Shown here piece after piece: positions 1-8,260 of a stretch of 34,786 bases of DNA. Both the position numbers and the translations under genes were made by a program. Below the pieces are notes generated by a model. It did no database searches. It saw only the letters and a list, made by a program, of their open reading frames with translations, and was not told the DNA's origin. How positions within the stretch are numbered: position 1 is the first letter of the stretch; every line of letters begins with the position of its first letter. This DNA comes from GCA-2725625 sp964574215 (lineage in GTDB: Bacteria > Pseudomonadota > Alphaproteobacteria > Rhodospirillales > UBA2165), in the NCBI GenBank assembly GCA_964574215.1, contig CAZNLR010000050.1, positions 1-34,786 of the forward strand, in the 5' to 3' direction.

Positions 1-936
1 CGCACCCCATTGAGAGGACCTGAAGGCTCAGTTGAGTTTTGGATGGATTATAGTGCTGCGGCAAAAGGCAAAATTGTAGCTAAGCCAGGATATAAACGAG
101 CGGAGACCGGAACGATGCGCTGGATCGTCGAAGGGTACTATCAGTCTTCTGCATTTCAAGAAATTGGTGAAGGATACAAGAAAACACGTCGGGGCATATT
201 GGATCGATTCTGCGAAGAACATGGCCATAAACGGTATGCCCAATTGAAGCCTCGCCATATCCGAGAGATCCGAGACAACATGATGGAACGTCCTGGTGCA
301 GCGAACAATTTACTGAAGGCGCTGCGACAAGTATTCAAGTTTGCCGTAAACTACGACTATCTTGAAACCAACCCGACCACCTCTATAGAGCGTCTGAAAC
401 CTAAAAATAAAGATGGCTTTCATGCATGGACCCCTGATGAAATTGAGCAGTTTGAGGCAACCTACCCCATCGGTACAAAAGAAAGGTTGGCGTTTGCCAT
501 TCTCCTTTACACCGGCCAAAGGCGTTCAGACATCGTAAAAATGGGGCGTCAGCATGTCAGAGAGGGTTGGATGACGGTAATCCAACAAAAAACAGGGAAA
601 CGCATTGAAATCCCCGTTCTGGCCGAATTACAGCGTATCTTGGATGCTAGCCAGACAGGTGATCTTACTTATTTGGTTACGGATTATGGGAGACCTTTCA
701 CAGGCAACGGATTTGGGAACTGGTTCCGAAAAACATGTGATGGAGCCAATTTGCCTCAATGTTCTGCCCATGGAATTAGAAAAGCTGCTGCATCGCATCT
801 TGCTGCCATTGGCTGTACGGTCCATGAAATCATGTCCATTACTGGACACAATTCAGTTTCAGAGGTCCAGCGATATACCAGAGCTGCTGATCAGAAGCGT
901 CTCGCAGAAAGTGTTCGCAAGCGCATAGATGGATAA
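1..936 (+). CDS. Tyrosine recombinase / integrase, 5' end cut by window edge
   Basis: Site-specific tyrosine recombinase that would integrate or excise a mobile element. The frame is open to base 1, and the upstream residues (RTPL then RGPEGS) match the internal start of this integrase type, so the N-terminus lies outside the window. Counting from the TTG at base 10, a SAM-like core-binding region spans about residues 40-125 and the catalytic domain about 140-305. Catalytic residues visible are R171 in TGQRRSD, K194, H254xxR257 in HGIRK, H280 in TGHNS and Y289 in VQRYTR, so the enzyme looks intact. The gene ends 86 bases from the 3' end of a tRNA gene, the usual arrangement for tRNA-targeting islands or prophages. 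It is visibly more AT-rich than the downstream genes, which suggests acquired DNA. The exact element type cannot be told from here. Confidence 0.92.
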   Translation, partial: RTPLRGPEGSVEFWMDYSAAAKGKIVAKPGYKRAETGTMRWIVEGYYQSSAFQEIGEGYKKTRRGILDRFCEEHGHKRYAQLKPRHIREIRDNMMERPGAANNLLKALRQVFKFAVNYDYLETNPTTSIERLKPKNKDGFHAWTPDEIEQFEATYPIGTKERLAFAILLYTGQRRSDIVKMGRQHVREGWMTVIQQKTGKRIEIPVLAELQRILDASQTGDLTYLVTDYGRPFTGNGFGNWFRKTCDGANLPQCSAHGIRKAAASHLAAIGCTVHEIMSITGHNSVSEVQRYTRAADQKRLAESVRKRIDG

Positions 937-939
937 AAA

Positions 940-977
940 GGGAACAAATTCCCCCAAACCTAAATTAAAGTTTGGGG
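940..977. terminator. Overlapping hairpins after the integrase gene
   Basis: Two inverted repeats lie just after the integrase stop. An 8-bp stem pairs CCCCAAAC (952-959) with GTTTGGGG (970-977) around a 10-nt loop. A 5-bp stem pairs GGGAA (940-944) with TTCCC (949-953), so the two share bases and cannot both form. No T-run follows on the plus strand, so a terminator role is only possible; a recombinase arm-binding site is another option. Confidence 0.4.
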
Positions 978-1022
978 CGTATCCTGAAAAACTTAATAAA
1001 ATCAATATCTGGAGCGAGGGAG

Positions 1023-1099
1023 TGGTGGGCCCGGTAGGACTCGAACCTACGACCAGACCGTTATGAGCGGCCGGCTCTAACCAACTGAGCTACGGGCCC
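1023..1099 (-). tRNA. tRNA with CAT anticodon, probably tRNA-Ile2 (lysidine type), else elongator tRNA-Met
   Basis: On the minus strand the sequence folds as a full cloverleaf. The acceptor is GGGCCCG with CGGGCCC, followed by discriminator A and an encoded CCA. The D-arm contains AGTTGGTTA, the anticodon loop is CTCATAA on a GGCCG/CGGTC stem, and the T-arm contains GGTTCGAGTCC. The CAT anticodon fits either elongator Met or the Ile2 species whose C34 is modified to lysidine by TilS. The GGGCCCG acceptor and the GGTCG variable region resemble alphaproteobacterial Ile2 genes as I remember them. A tRNA-typing program would settle identity. The 3' end faces the integrase gene, so it is the likely attachment site. 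Confidence 0.95.
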
Positions 1100-1178
1100 C
1101 CACCAGTTTGGAGAGCGACAACCTAGCGCTTTGGCTTGGTTGGTCAAGACTGAAAAATTTGATCGCCGGCCAATCCGT

Positions 1179-1790
1179 CTAAAACCGGTATTCCGTCATA
1201 TAGCGGCCGATATTGCGGTCCATTTCCGAATTGAACTCGGTCATCAGTTTTTCCATCATCTCGTACCAGATGCGGCGGCGGTCATTGATGGACATATCCT
1301 CCGCCACAGTGACCGACCTTGTGGCGCGTGACGAGACCACGGCTTTTCTGATGCCGCGGCGATCGAAGATTTCCAGACTGGCTTCGATAATTGCGTCGTA
1401 GCGCTCCGATTGCTGTTTTTTAAACAGGCCGGTAACGGTTTTATCCAGCTTCAAAGAGGTTTCCGTCACATCCGATTCCAATATGGTGAAGCGTGCCGTA
1501 TTGTCGTTGCCGGCGATCTGCAACCGGTCCTCAGCCCAGCGGGTCAGCGCCTTGGCCGGCGGCACGGGCATCAGGTGGGCGACATGGGGCGCGTCGGTGC
1601 CGGGCTTGGCGCTGTTCACCAGTTGAATATCGACAACCCGTAGGGCGATGGGTGGCAAATGGCGGAAGGTCATTTCGGGCAGATTGCTTTGGGGCAGCCT
1701 GGCCTCACAGGCAGCCAGCATCAAGGCAACGGCGACCAGAAACATCCCGCCGGGGCGCTGCAATAACCTATTGAAAACATGCGTAAACAT
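1179..1790 (-). CDS. Small predicted lipoprotein of unknown function
   Basis: No family recognised. From the ATG at 1790 the protein is 203 residues. It begins with MFTHVFNRLLQR, then a hydrophobic stretch ending in the lipobox LMLAAC at about residues 24-29, so it should be lipidated and held on the periplasmic face of a membrane. The frame extends upstream to 1910, but that would bury the signal peptide and overlap hslO. AGGGTG lies very close to the chosen ATG. The mature part is mixed alpha/beta with no repeats and ends in a conserved-looking aromatic tail. It follows hslO by about 55 bases on the same strand and may be the last gene of the argD-argF-hslO run. Similar small lipoproteins sit near arg/hslO in alphaproteobacteria, but that is recall, not proof. 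Confidence 0.75.
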   Translation of the reverse strand: MFTHVFNRLLQRPGGMFLVAVALMLAACEARLPQSNLPEMTFRHLPPIALRVVDIQLVNSAKPGTDAPHVAHLMPVPPAKALTRWAEDRLQIAGNDNTARFTILESDVTETSLKLDKTVTGLFKKQQSERYDAIIEASLEIFDRRGIRKAVVSSRATRSVTVAEDMSINDRRRIWYEMMEKLMTEFNSEMDRNIGRYMTEYRF

Positions 1791-1845
1791 CACCCTATGT
1801 TGCACAGAGCGGGCGTCGCTGGCAAGGCCCGGAATGCGCCATCCA

Positions 1846-2796
1846 TCAGGATAATCTGATTTGATCGAGCGCCTCATCATCGAAGGCGTAGTCGGTACGG
1901 CAGAATTCACAAGTGGCGATGATTAACCCGTCTTCGGTTTTCATCTCCCGCAGATCATCGGGAGAGAAAGAGGCCAAGGTCTCGGCGACCTTTTCCCGGC
2001 TGCACCGGCAGTGATATTTGAGCGGTTTCCGGTCATAAACCCGGACACCGTCTTCGTGGTAAAGCCGGTACAGGAGGCCGGACGCATCGATATCGGGATC
2101 GAGGAGCTCTTGGGTGGTCATGGAACTCATCAGGGCGACAGCGGTGCGCCAAGCCTCGTCGGCTTCCTCATCGGTCAGATCAAAAAGGGGGCGCGCCGGA
2201 TCATCATCCTGATCGCCCCCGTGATTGCTTTGGGGCATTTTCTGGATCATCAAGGCCGCTGCCCGAGGTGAACAACTTCCCTCACCGCTATCTGAGGCCA
2301 GCAGAATGGCGGTTTCAATCTGCTCCGACTGGCGGAAGTAAGCTTGGGCGCATTCGGCCAGGCTGGCGCCTTCCAGCGCGGTGATGCCTTGATAGCGATC
2401 CGTGTCCCGTCCCTGATCGACCGTAAAGGCAAGATGACCGGCGCCCAAAAGATGGGGAACGGAAGGCTCCAACTTTGCGGCCTCTTCCATTGCCGCCCCA
2501 TCGAACCGCGCATAACCCCGCATGCCGCCGTCACTGGTGATATCGGCGACCATCATGGCGATGGGGCCGTCGCTTTGGGTTTGCAGGATGAAAATTCCGT
2601 CATATTTGAGGGCGTTGGCCAAAGCGGCGGTAAGGGCGCAGGTTTGTCCCATCATGCGGGCGACCACATCGGGATAGTCATGCGCGTCAATTATTTGTGC
2701 AAAGGTCGACCCCAATCGCACCAGCCGGCCCCTGACATTGGCGCCTTCAACGCTGAATGGCTGAACTTCGTCGGGAAAGACGGTTGCCGCCGTCAT
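1846..2796 (-). CDS. hslO: Hsp33 redox-regulated chaperone
   Basis: Cytoplasmic holdase chaperone activated by oxidative unfolding; in the reduced state four cysteines bind zinc. The protein is 316 residues, close to the family length, with the N-terminal Hsp33 core over about residues 10-250 and the C-terminal zinc-switch domain after it. The switch cysteines are all present: CxC at about 263/265 (YHCRCS) and CxxC at about 296/299 (TCEFC). The start lies 22 bases after the argF stop on the same strand, consistent with the argD-argF-hslO order common in alphaproteobacteria. The Shine-Dalgarno sequence is weak, so translation may depend on coupling to argF. Confidence 0.96.
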   Translation of the reverse strand: MTAATVFPDEVQPFSVEGANVRGRLVRLGSTFAQIIDAHDYPDVVARMMGQTCALTAALANALKYDGIFILQTQSDGPIAMMVADITSDGGMRGYARFDGAAMEEAAKLEPSVPHLLGAGHLAFTVDQGRDTDRYQGITALEGASLAECAQAYFRQSEQIETAILLASDSGEGSCSPRAAALMIQKMPQSNHGGDQDDDPARPLFDLTDEEADEAWRTAVALMSSMTTQELLDPDIDASGLLYRLYHEDGVRVYDRKPLKYHCRCSREKVAETLASFSPDDLREMKTEDGLIIATCEFCRTDYAFDDEALDQIRLS

Positions 2797-2818
2797 ATTT
2801 CAATAACCAAGCCGGACA

Positions 2819-3760
2819 CTATTCCAGGCACCAGGCGAGGATGCCTTTTTGGGCATGCAGCCGGTTTTCCGCCTCATCCCATATGACCGATTGCGGGCCG
2901 TCGATGACGCTGTCCGTCACCTCTTCACCCCGGTGGGCGGGCAGGCAATGCATGAACACGGCATCTCCCGCCGCTTTCGCCATGAGGGCATCGTTGACCT
3001 GATAGGGCTCTAGCAATTCGAGCCGTCGGTCGCGTTCGCCATCGTCGCCCATGGACACCCAGGTATCGGTAACCACGCAGGCCACGCCATCGACGGCTTC
3101 CTTGGCGTCATCAAGAATTTCGATCCGGCCGCCTTCCTGCCTGGCCCAATCTGCCATGGCGTCCGGCAGCCGCAGTTCCGGCGGCGTGGCAACCCTTAGG
3201 GTAAAGCCGAACCGGACCGCCGCATGCAGCCAGCTCGCCGCGACATTGTTGCCGTCCCCGACCCAGGCCACGGTTTGTCCTTCGATCGCGCCCCGGTGTT
3301 CTTCGAAGGTCAGAATGTCGGCCATAATCTGCACCGGGTGGGAATCGTCGGTCAGCCCGTTGATTACCGGCACCGTGGCGTATTCCGCCAGCCATTCCAG
3401 CTTCTGATGGGAATCGGTCCGGATCATAATGGCGTCAGCGTAGCGGGACAGGACCCGCGCCGTATCGGCGATGCTTTCGCCGCGGCCCAGCTGGGAATCC
3501 CGTTCGCCCAGAACCACCACACTACCGCCCAATTGTTGCATGCCCACCTCGAAGGAAACGCGGGTCCGGGTGGACGGTTTTTCGAAGATCAGGACCAAAG
3601 TTTTATCGGCCAAGGGCTTGTCTCCGACGCCCGCGTCCTTGATGGCCGCTGCCCGGTTCAGGATATCCCTGAGGGTCGCTTTATCGAATTGATCCAGATC
3701 GAGAAAATGCCTAGGGGACCTGTTGGGAGAGGTAATGGGAGAGGTCTTGGGGGCGCTCAT
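2819..3760 (-). CDS. argF: Ornithine carbamoyltransferase
   Basis: Transfers the carbamoyl group of carbamoyl phosphate to ornithine to give citrulline in arginine synthesis; cytoplasmic and usually trimeric. Family signatures are present: the carbamoyl-phosphate loop STRTR at residues 63-67, DSQLGRGES, the HPVQ motif, DTWVSMG, and the ornithine-site HCLPAHRG near residue 272. From the ATG at 3760 the protein is 313 residues. The frame runs upstream into argD, but the chosen start has a GAAGG about eight bases before it and leaves a 4-base gap after the argD stop. That spacing indicates one transcript with argD. Confidence 0.97.
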   Translation of the reverse strand: MSAPKTSPITSPNRSPRHFLDLDQFDKATLRDILNRAAAIKDAGVGDKPLADKTLVLIFEKPSTRTRVSFEVGMQQLGGSVVVLGERDSQLGRGESIADTARVLSRYADAIMIRTDSHQKLEWLAEYATVPVINGLTDDSHPVQIMADILTFEEHRGAIEGQTVAWVGDGNNVAASWLHAAVRFGFTLRVATPPELRLPDAMADWARQEGGRIEILDDAKEAVDGVACVVTDTWVSMGDDGERDRRLELLEPYQVNDALMAKAAGDAVFMHCLPAHRGEEVTDSVIDGPQSVIWDEAENRLHAQKGILAWCLE

Positions 3761-3764
3761 GGTC

Positions 3765-4937
3765 TCAGCCTTCCATTTCACCACAGACGGTGTTGAGGAT
3801 CGCAATGGCTTCCTCGATATGGGAGTCCTCAACGACCAACGGCGGCAGGAAGCGGATCACGTTGCCGCCCGCGGGAATGGTTAGCAGTCCTTTACTTTCC
3901 ATCGCCTTCACCATGTCGGCATTGGCCGGCACGGCTTCGACGCCCAGCAACAGGCCTTGGCCCCGCACGGCACCCAGCATTTTTGGATGAGCCTTGGCGG
4001 ATTCTATCAGTTTGGCTTTGAGCAATTCCCCCATCGCCTGGACGTGCTCCAAAAAACCATCACCGGTCAAAACGTCGAACACGGCATTGGATGCGGCGAC
4101 TGCCAGAGGATTGCCGCCATAGGTGGTGCCGTGGCTGCCCACTGCCATGGCGGACGCTACTTTCTCCGTGGCCAAACAGGCGCCGATGGGAAAGCCGCCG
4201 CCGAGGCCTTTGGCCGACGCCATCACGTCAGGAGTAATGCCCGTCCATTCGTGGGCGAACAGTTTACCGGTCCGGCCCATGCCAGTTTGCACCTCGTCGA
4301 AAAACAACAATAGCCCGAATTCGTCCGCCGTCTCCCGGAGACGCTTGAAATATTCCGGCTCAACGTAATTGATGCCACCTTCACCCTGGATCGGCTCAAT
4401 CAGGATGCCTGCCGTTTCTTCCGTGATGGCGGCCCGCATTTCATTGAGGTTGCCGAAGGGCACCTGATCGAAACCGTCCATCACCGGGAGGAACCCTTGA
4501 ACGTGTTTCTCCTGGTTGGCCGCTGATATGGTCGCCAGGGTCCTGCCGTGGAAACTGTTGTCGCAGGTAATCACCCGATAGCGTTCTGGATGGCCGTTCT
4601 CGTGCTGGAAGCGCCGTACGACTTTGAGGCCGCATTCGACGGCTTCGGCGCCGGAATTGCAGAAAAATACGGCGTCGGCGAAGGTGGCCTCCACCAGCCG
4701 TTCCGCCAACCTCTCCTGGCCCGGAATGCGGTAGAGGTTTGAATAGTGCAGCACCTTGCCCGCTTGTTCGCGGATGGCCTCCACCAGATGGGGGTGGGAA
4801 TGTCCAAGGGCGCTGACAGCGATACCCGCGCCAAAATCCAGATACTTCTTACCATCGGTAGCGAAAAGAAAAACGCCTTCGCCATGGTCGAAAGCGATAT
4901 CCGCCGGCGCATAGGTCGGCATTATTGCAGAACTCAC
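3765..4937 (-). CDS. argD: Acetylornithine aminotransferase
   Basis: PLP-dependent class III aminotransferase that converts N-acetylglutamate semialdehyde to N-acetylornithine; it may also act on succinyldiaminopimelate. The protein is 390 residues, the usual length. The PLP lysine is K243 in ASAKGLGGG, the cofactor aspartate lies in FFDEVQTGMGRTG, and CNSGAEAVE binds the phosphate. The start is GTG at 4937, with AAGGAG nine bases upstream. It is the first gene of the argD-argF-hslO run. Its leader contains a near-consensus promoter and then an intrinsic terminator before the start codon (separate entries), so transcription may be attenuated. Confidence 0.97.
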   Translation of the reverse strand: MSSAIMPTYAPADIAFDHGEGVFLFATDGKKYLDFGAGIAVSALGHSHPHLVEAIREQAGKVLHYSNLYRIPGQERLAERLVEATFADAVFFCNSGAEAVECGLKVVRRFQHENGHPERYRVITCDNSFHGRTLATISAANQEKHVQGFLPVMDGFDQVPFGNLNEMRAAITEETAGILIEPIQGEGGINYVEPEYFKRLRETADEFGLLLFFDEVQTGMGRTGKLFAHEWTGITPDVMASAKGLGGGFPIGACLATEKVASAMAVGSHGTTYGGNPLAVAASNAVFDVLTGDGFLEHVQAMGELLKAKLIESAKAHPKMLGAVRGQGLLLGVEAVPANADMVKAMESKGLLTIPAGGNVIRFLPPLVVEDSHIEEAIAILNTVCGEMEG

Positions 4938-4954
4938 AACGCTCTCCTTAATTT

Positions 4955-4977
4955 AAAAAGGCGGTAATTCAACCGCC
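4955..4977 (-). terminator. Intrinsic terminator/attenuator in the argD leader
   Basis: Read on the minus strand: stem GGCGGT (4977-4972), loop of six, ACCGCC (4965-4960), then five T (4959-4955). It lies between the end of the ABC-2 permease operon (stop at 5041) and the argD GTG at 4937. It could simply end the permease transcript. However, the only good argD promoter I see is upstream of it, so argD transcripts must also pass through it. The left arm GGCGG could instead pair with CCGCC at 4994-4990 in longer transcripts. Confidence 0.7.
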
Positions 4978-4994
4978 AGCCAGGAAAGCGGCGG

Positions 4995-5023
4995 AGTATC
5001 CAAATCATCGGGGTAAATGTCAA
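4995..5023 (-). promoter_or_regulatory. Sigma-70-type promoter for argD
   Basis: On the minus strand a perfect TTGACA (-35, 5023-5018), a 17-base spacer and GATACT (-10, 5000-4995, 4 of 6 matches) lie just downstream of the permease operon. The predicted start of transcription is near 4988, giving a leader of about 51 bases that includes the terminator hairpin. Confidence 0.6.
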
Positions 5024-5040
5024 TGTTTATGGGAATTTAA

Positions 5041-5862
5041 TCAGGATTTCAGCTTGTAGCCACAGGCGAACAAATACTGGCAAAACGCCCAAAGAACGAT
5101 AACGAGGACAACCATGACAACGATACCCGTCACCAGCGAACCATCCGCATGCCCCAGGAACCCATAGCGGAAACCGTCGATCATATAAAAAAACGGGTTG
5201 AATTGGGCGACGATCTGAAAGGTGTCCGGCAGGTATTTTATGGAATAAAACGTGCCCGACAGGAACGACAGAGGCATGATCACGAAATTGGTGATGGACG
5301 CTACATGATCCACTTTCTCGGCCCAGATGGAAGTGATCAATCCCAGCAATGACAACGCCAAAGCAGCGGCAAACGCATGAAAAAGGATAAAAGGCCAGGA
5401 GTGAATTTGAACGGGGACGAATATGCTCATCCCCAAGATCACGGCCAACCCCACCAGCAGACCCCGCGTGGTGGCGGCCAGGGTGTAACCGGCGGTGTGC
5501 TCGAAAGGACTGAGGGGCGGCATCAGGCTATCGACAATGGTCTCCACCAGCTTTTCGAACATGATGGAAAATGACGTACCGGCGAAACTGGCCGTCAAAA
5601 GCGCCATCAGGCTGAGCCCCGGCACCAGGAACTCGGTAAAGGGAACATTACCCATGGACCTTCCGTCGCCTTCGAAGGCGAAGTTGAAAATGGATAAAAA
5701 CAGCAAAGCCGTTACCACCGGCGCGACGAAGGTTTGGAGATAAATTTTGAAAAATCGTTTCACCTCGCGCCAGTAAAGGGACCAGAGGCCGAGGCTGTTC
5801 CACTGTCCCTGCCGCGGCCTGGTCACGCCGCCCATAATACCGTTGGGTCCGAATTCCGGCAT
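5041..5862 (-). CDS. ABC-2 type transporter permease (third of three paralogues)
   Basis: Inner-membrane permease of the ABC-2 (NodJ/DrrB-like) type, which works with a separate ATPase to export substrates such as lipids, polysaccharides or drugs. It has 273 residues, a cytoplasmic N-terminus with an amphipathic stretch and about six membrane segments. Blocks shared with its two upstream neighbours include APVVT near residue 48, PGLSLMA, DSLMPP, TRG, WAEK, PLSFLSGTF, NPFFYxIDGFR and the C-terminal GYKLK. It starts 4 bases after the stop of the previous paralogue, so it is cotranscribed. No ATPase gene lies in the operon. The substrate cannot be inferred. Confidence 0.9.
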   Translation of the reverse strand: MPEFGPNGIMGGVTRPRQGQWNSLGLWSLYWREVKRFFKIYLQTFVAPVVTALLFLSIFNFAFEGDGRSMGNVPFTEFLVPGLSLMALLTASFAGTSFSIMFEKLVETIVDSLMPPLSPFEHTAGYTLAATTRGLLVGLAVILGMSIFVPVQIHSWPFILFHAFAAALALSLLGLITSIWAEKVDHVASITNFVIMPLSFLSGTFYSIKYLPDTFQIVAQFNPFFYMIDGFRYGFLGHADGSLVTGIVVMVVLVIVLWAFCQYLFACGYKLKS

Positions 5863-5866
5863 GCCT

Positions 5867-6676
5867 CTATTCCTTCAACTTGTAGCCGCTGCGCAGCATC
5901 AGGTAACAGACGGTTACGAGAGCCACATCGATCACAGTGACCAGGGCAATGCCGATTTCCAAGGACCCATCGGCATGACCGGTAAAGCCGTAGCGGAACC
6001 CGTCGATCAGATAGAAAAACGGATTAACGTGGCTGAAGGACTGCAACAGGGGGGTAAATCGCTCGATGGAGAAAAAGGTGCCGCTCAGAAAAGAAAGAGG
6101 CAGAATAATGAAATTAGTAACGGTCGAAATATGATCGAACTTCTCCGCCCATATACCGGTGATCAAACCGATGGTGGACATCATCAGGGCGGCGGCGCAG
6201 CCATAGAAAAGGATCAAACCAATATTGTGGATACCCACCGGCTCGACAAAAGACAAGGCGCCGCCGACACCGACGGCGACCATAATGCCGCGGGTAGCGC
6301 CGGACAGAATAAAAGCCGTTGCATATTCAAAAGCGCTGATCGGGGGCATCAAGGTATCGACGATATTTTCGTTGAGTTTCATCTGGATCAGCGACGTCGA
6401 GGTGTTGGAAAAAGCGTTTTGCAATATCGACATCATGATCAGACCCGGCGTCAAAAACTGGACATAGGGAATGCCGGCGACCATACGCCCGCCACCAAAG
6501 GCGACAGCAAAGACGGTCAGGAACAACAGCGTGGTCACCACCGGCGCCAGCAGGGTCTGCCCAAATATTTTTATGAACCGCCGGACTTCTTTTGCATATA
6601 AGGTCCACAGGCCCCGCCAATTGGGTAATCCCCTGGCCGGGCGAGTCTCCATCATCTGTCTGAACGGCTCTCCCAT
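5867..6676 (-). CDS. ABC-2 type transporter permease (second of three paralogues)
   Basis: Paralogue of the genes on both sides; 269 residues with about six membrane segments. Shared blocks are APVVTTLLFL, FLTPGLIMMS, VDTLMPP, GATRG, WAEK, PLSFLSGTFFSI, NPFFYLIDGFR and the final SGYKLKE. It starts 3 bases after the stop of the first permease and ends 4 bases before the third, so the three form one tight transcription unit. It differs clearly from the others in the periplasmic loop after LSGTF. Pairing with the flanking permeases as a heterodimer is possible, since ABC-2 exporters need two membrane domains, but the sequence does not show this. Confidence 0.9.
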   Translation of the reverse strand: MGEPFRQMMETRPARGLPNWRGLWTLYAKEVRRFIKIFGQTLLAPVVTTLLFLTVFAVAFGGGRMVAGIPYVQFLTPGLIMMSILQNAFSNTSTSLIQMKLNENIVDTLMPPISAFEYATAFILSGATRGIMVAVGVGGALSFVEPVGIHNIGLILFYGCAAALMMSTIGLITGIWAEKFDHISTVTNFIILPLSFLSGTFFSIERFTPLLQSFSHVNPFFYLIDGFRYGFTGHADGSLEIGIALVTVIDVALVTVCYLMLRSGYKLKE

Positions 6677-6679
6677 GGG

Positions 6680-7507
6680 TCAGGCCTTCAGCTTGTAGCC
6701 GCTGGCAAACAGGCGCCTACAGACGATCCAGAGGACGAGATTGACGGCGAGCATCACGACAATACCCAGGAAAACAGGGCCGTCTGAGCGGCCGATGAAA
6801 CCGGCCCGTAACCCATCGATGGCGTAGAAAAAGGGATTGAAATAGGCGATGGTTTGCAAATAGTCGGGCAGCCTGTCGATGGAATAGAAGGTGCCCGACA
6901 GAAATGACAAAGGGGTAACGACAAAACTGGTGATGGCCGCCATCTGCTCGTTCTTCTCCGCCCAGACGCCGCCGATAATTCCCAGCATGGCCATCATGTA
7001 GGAGGCGGCAACCCCGTGAAACAAGATGAGCAGAAAATTCTGAGGCACCAGCGACACGAACAGGCTCATGGCGAGGGCGACGGCGATGCCGACGGCAACG
7101 CCCCTGGTCGCACCGCCGCTGGCATAGGCCAGCACCAGTTCATTGGCGGTCAATGGCGGCATCAGTGTGTCGACAATATTTCCCTGCATCTTGGCGCTCA
7201 TCAAGGACGAGGACGCATTGGCGAAGGCGTTTTGGATGATCGCCATCATCACCAAGCCCGGCGCTAAAAACTGAATGAAGGGAACGCCGTTGATCTCGCC
7301 CCTCAGCTTACCGATGGCCAGCACGAATATGGCGAGAAAAATCAATGTCGTTACCACCGGCGCCAAAACGGTCTGGATATAGACTTTGGAAAACCGGCGC
7401 ACTTCCCGCAGATAAAGGGTCTTCAGCCCCAGCCAGTTTTTCAAGCCCAGCCGCGGCCGCGTTTTTGGTTCTGTTCCGGGCCGGGTCAAGGTTCTCTGTT
7501 CGCTCAT
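6680..7507 (-). CDS. ABC-2 type transporter permease (first of three paralogues)
   Basis: First gene of the three-permease operon; 275 residues with about six membrane segments and a polar, arginine-rich N-terminal tail of about 30 residues. It carries the shared blocks APVVTTLIFL, FLAPGLVMM, VDTLMPP, GATRG, WAEK, PLSFLSGTFYSI, NPFFYAIDG and SGYKLKA. It is transcribed away from recX, with a 116-base gap that must hold both promoters. No ATP-binding gene (Walker A/B, LSGGQ) is visible upstream or downstream, so the ATPase must be encoded elsewhere or be shared with another system. Confidence 0.9.
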   Translation of the reverse strand: MSEQRTLTRPGTEPKTRPRLGLKNWLGLKTLYLREVRRFSKVYIQTVLAPVVTTLIFLAIFVLAIGKLRGEINGVPFIQFLAPGLVMMAIIQNAFANASSSLMSAKMQGNIVDTLMPPLTANELVLAYASGGATRGVAVGIAVALAMSLFVSLVPQNFLLILFHGVAASYMMAMLGIIGGVWAEKNEQMAAITSFVVTPLSFLSGTFYSIDRLPDYLQTIAYFNPFFYAIDGLRAGFIGRSDGPVFLGIVVMLAVNLVLWIVCRRLFASGYKLKA

Positions 7508-7623
7508 CTCACTCGGTAACGCCTGTTCGTGATTCGCTCGTTTTTTTGGGGCGCTCTTGATATAACCGGGTGGCGACGAAAACCAAGCCCTTTTGACGAC
7601 TAAATAGGAAAAAGAGAGCTCTA

Positions 7624-8256
7624 TTGCCCAACTCCGAACAAACCCCAGATCATTCCCCGGCGGCGCCTGAAAACCGAAAAATCGGTAGCCGAACCAAGAG
7701 AAAACCCCGGAAGGCGACCGCCAAATCCCTGGAGAATGCCGCGCTCTACTATCTCCAGCGTTTTTCCTCGTCGAGCGAAAATCTGCGCCGCGTACTGTTG
7801 CGCCGCGTGCGCCGCTCCGCCCAGCATCATGGCACCGATCCTGAGGAGGGCGCGGCGTTCATCGACGATATCATCCGGCGGTATCAACGGTCGGGTTTGC
7901 TGGACGATGCCGGATACGCCGAAATACGCGCCGGGAGTTTAAGCCGGAGGGGATCGTCCGCCCGGTCAATCCGCGCCAAACTTAAAGAGAAAGGCGTCGC
8001 CGAAAGCATCATCGTGGAAAGCCTGGCCAAACTCTCAGAGGAAGATCAGGACCCGGAACTGACCGCTGCGGTGGCCTTCGCGCGCCGCCGCCGCCGCGGT
8101 CCTTACCGGGATAAAACCCAACGGTCCGAGTATCGGGAAAAGGACCTCGCCGCCCTGGCCCGTGCCGGTTTCAACTACGATACCGCGCAGAAGGTGATAG
8201 ATGCAGAAAGCATCGAAATCCTGGAACAAGAAATCACCACCAACCAAACCCGGTAA
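7624..8256 (+). CDS. recX: RecX-family regulatory protein
   Basis: RecX proteins bind RecA filaments and limit their activity. The 210-residue protein has a basic, disordered N-terminus of about 35 residues, then RecX three-helix repeats beginning AALYYLQRFSSSSENLRRVL and continuing through GLLDDAGYAE, SARSIRAKLKEKG and a C-terminal helix pair ending at FNYDTAQKVI. The start is TTG at 7624, the only sensible start in frame, preceded by AGGAAA and AAGAGAG. It stands apart from recA in this window, as in many alphaproteobacteria. Family assignment is firm; the inhibitory effect on RecA is known from homologues only. Confidence 0.88.
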   Translation: MPNSEQTPDHSPAAPENRKIGSRTKRKPRKATAKSLENAALYYLQRFSSSSENLRRVLLRRVRRSAQHHGTDPEEGAAFIDDIIRRYQRSGLLDDAGYAEIRAGSLSRRGSSARSIRAKLKEKGVAESIIVESLAKLSEEDQDPELTAAVAFARRRRRGPYRDKTQRSEYREKDLAALARAGFNYDTAQKVIDAESIEILEQEITTNQTR

Positions 8257-8260
8257 ATAG

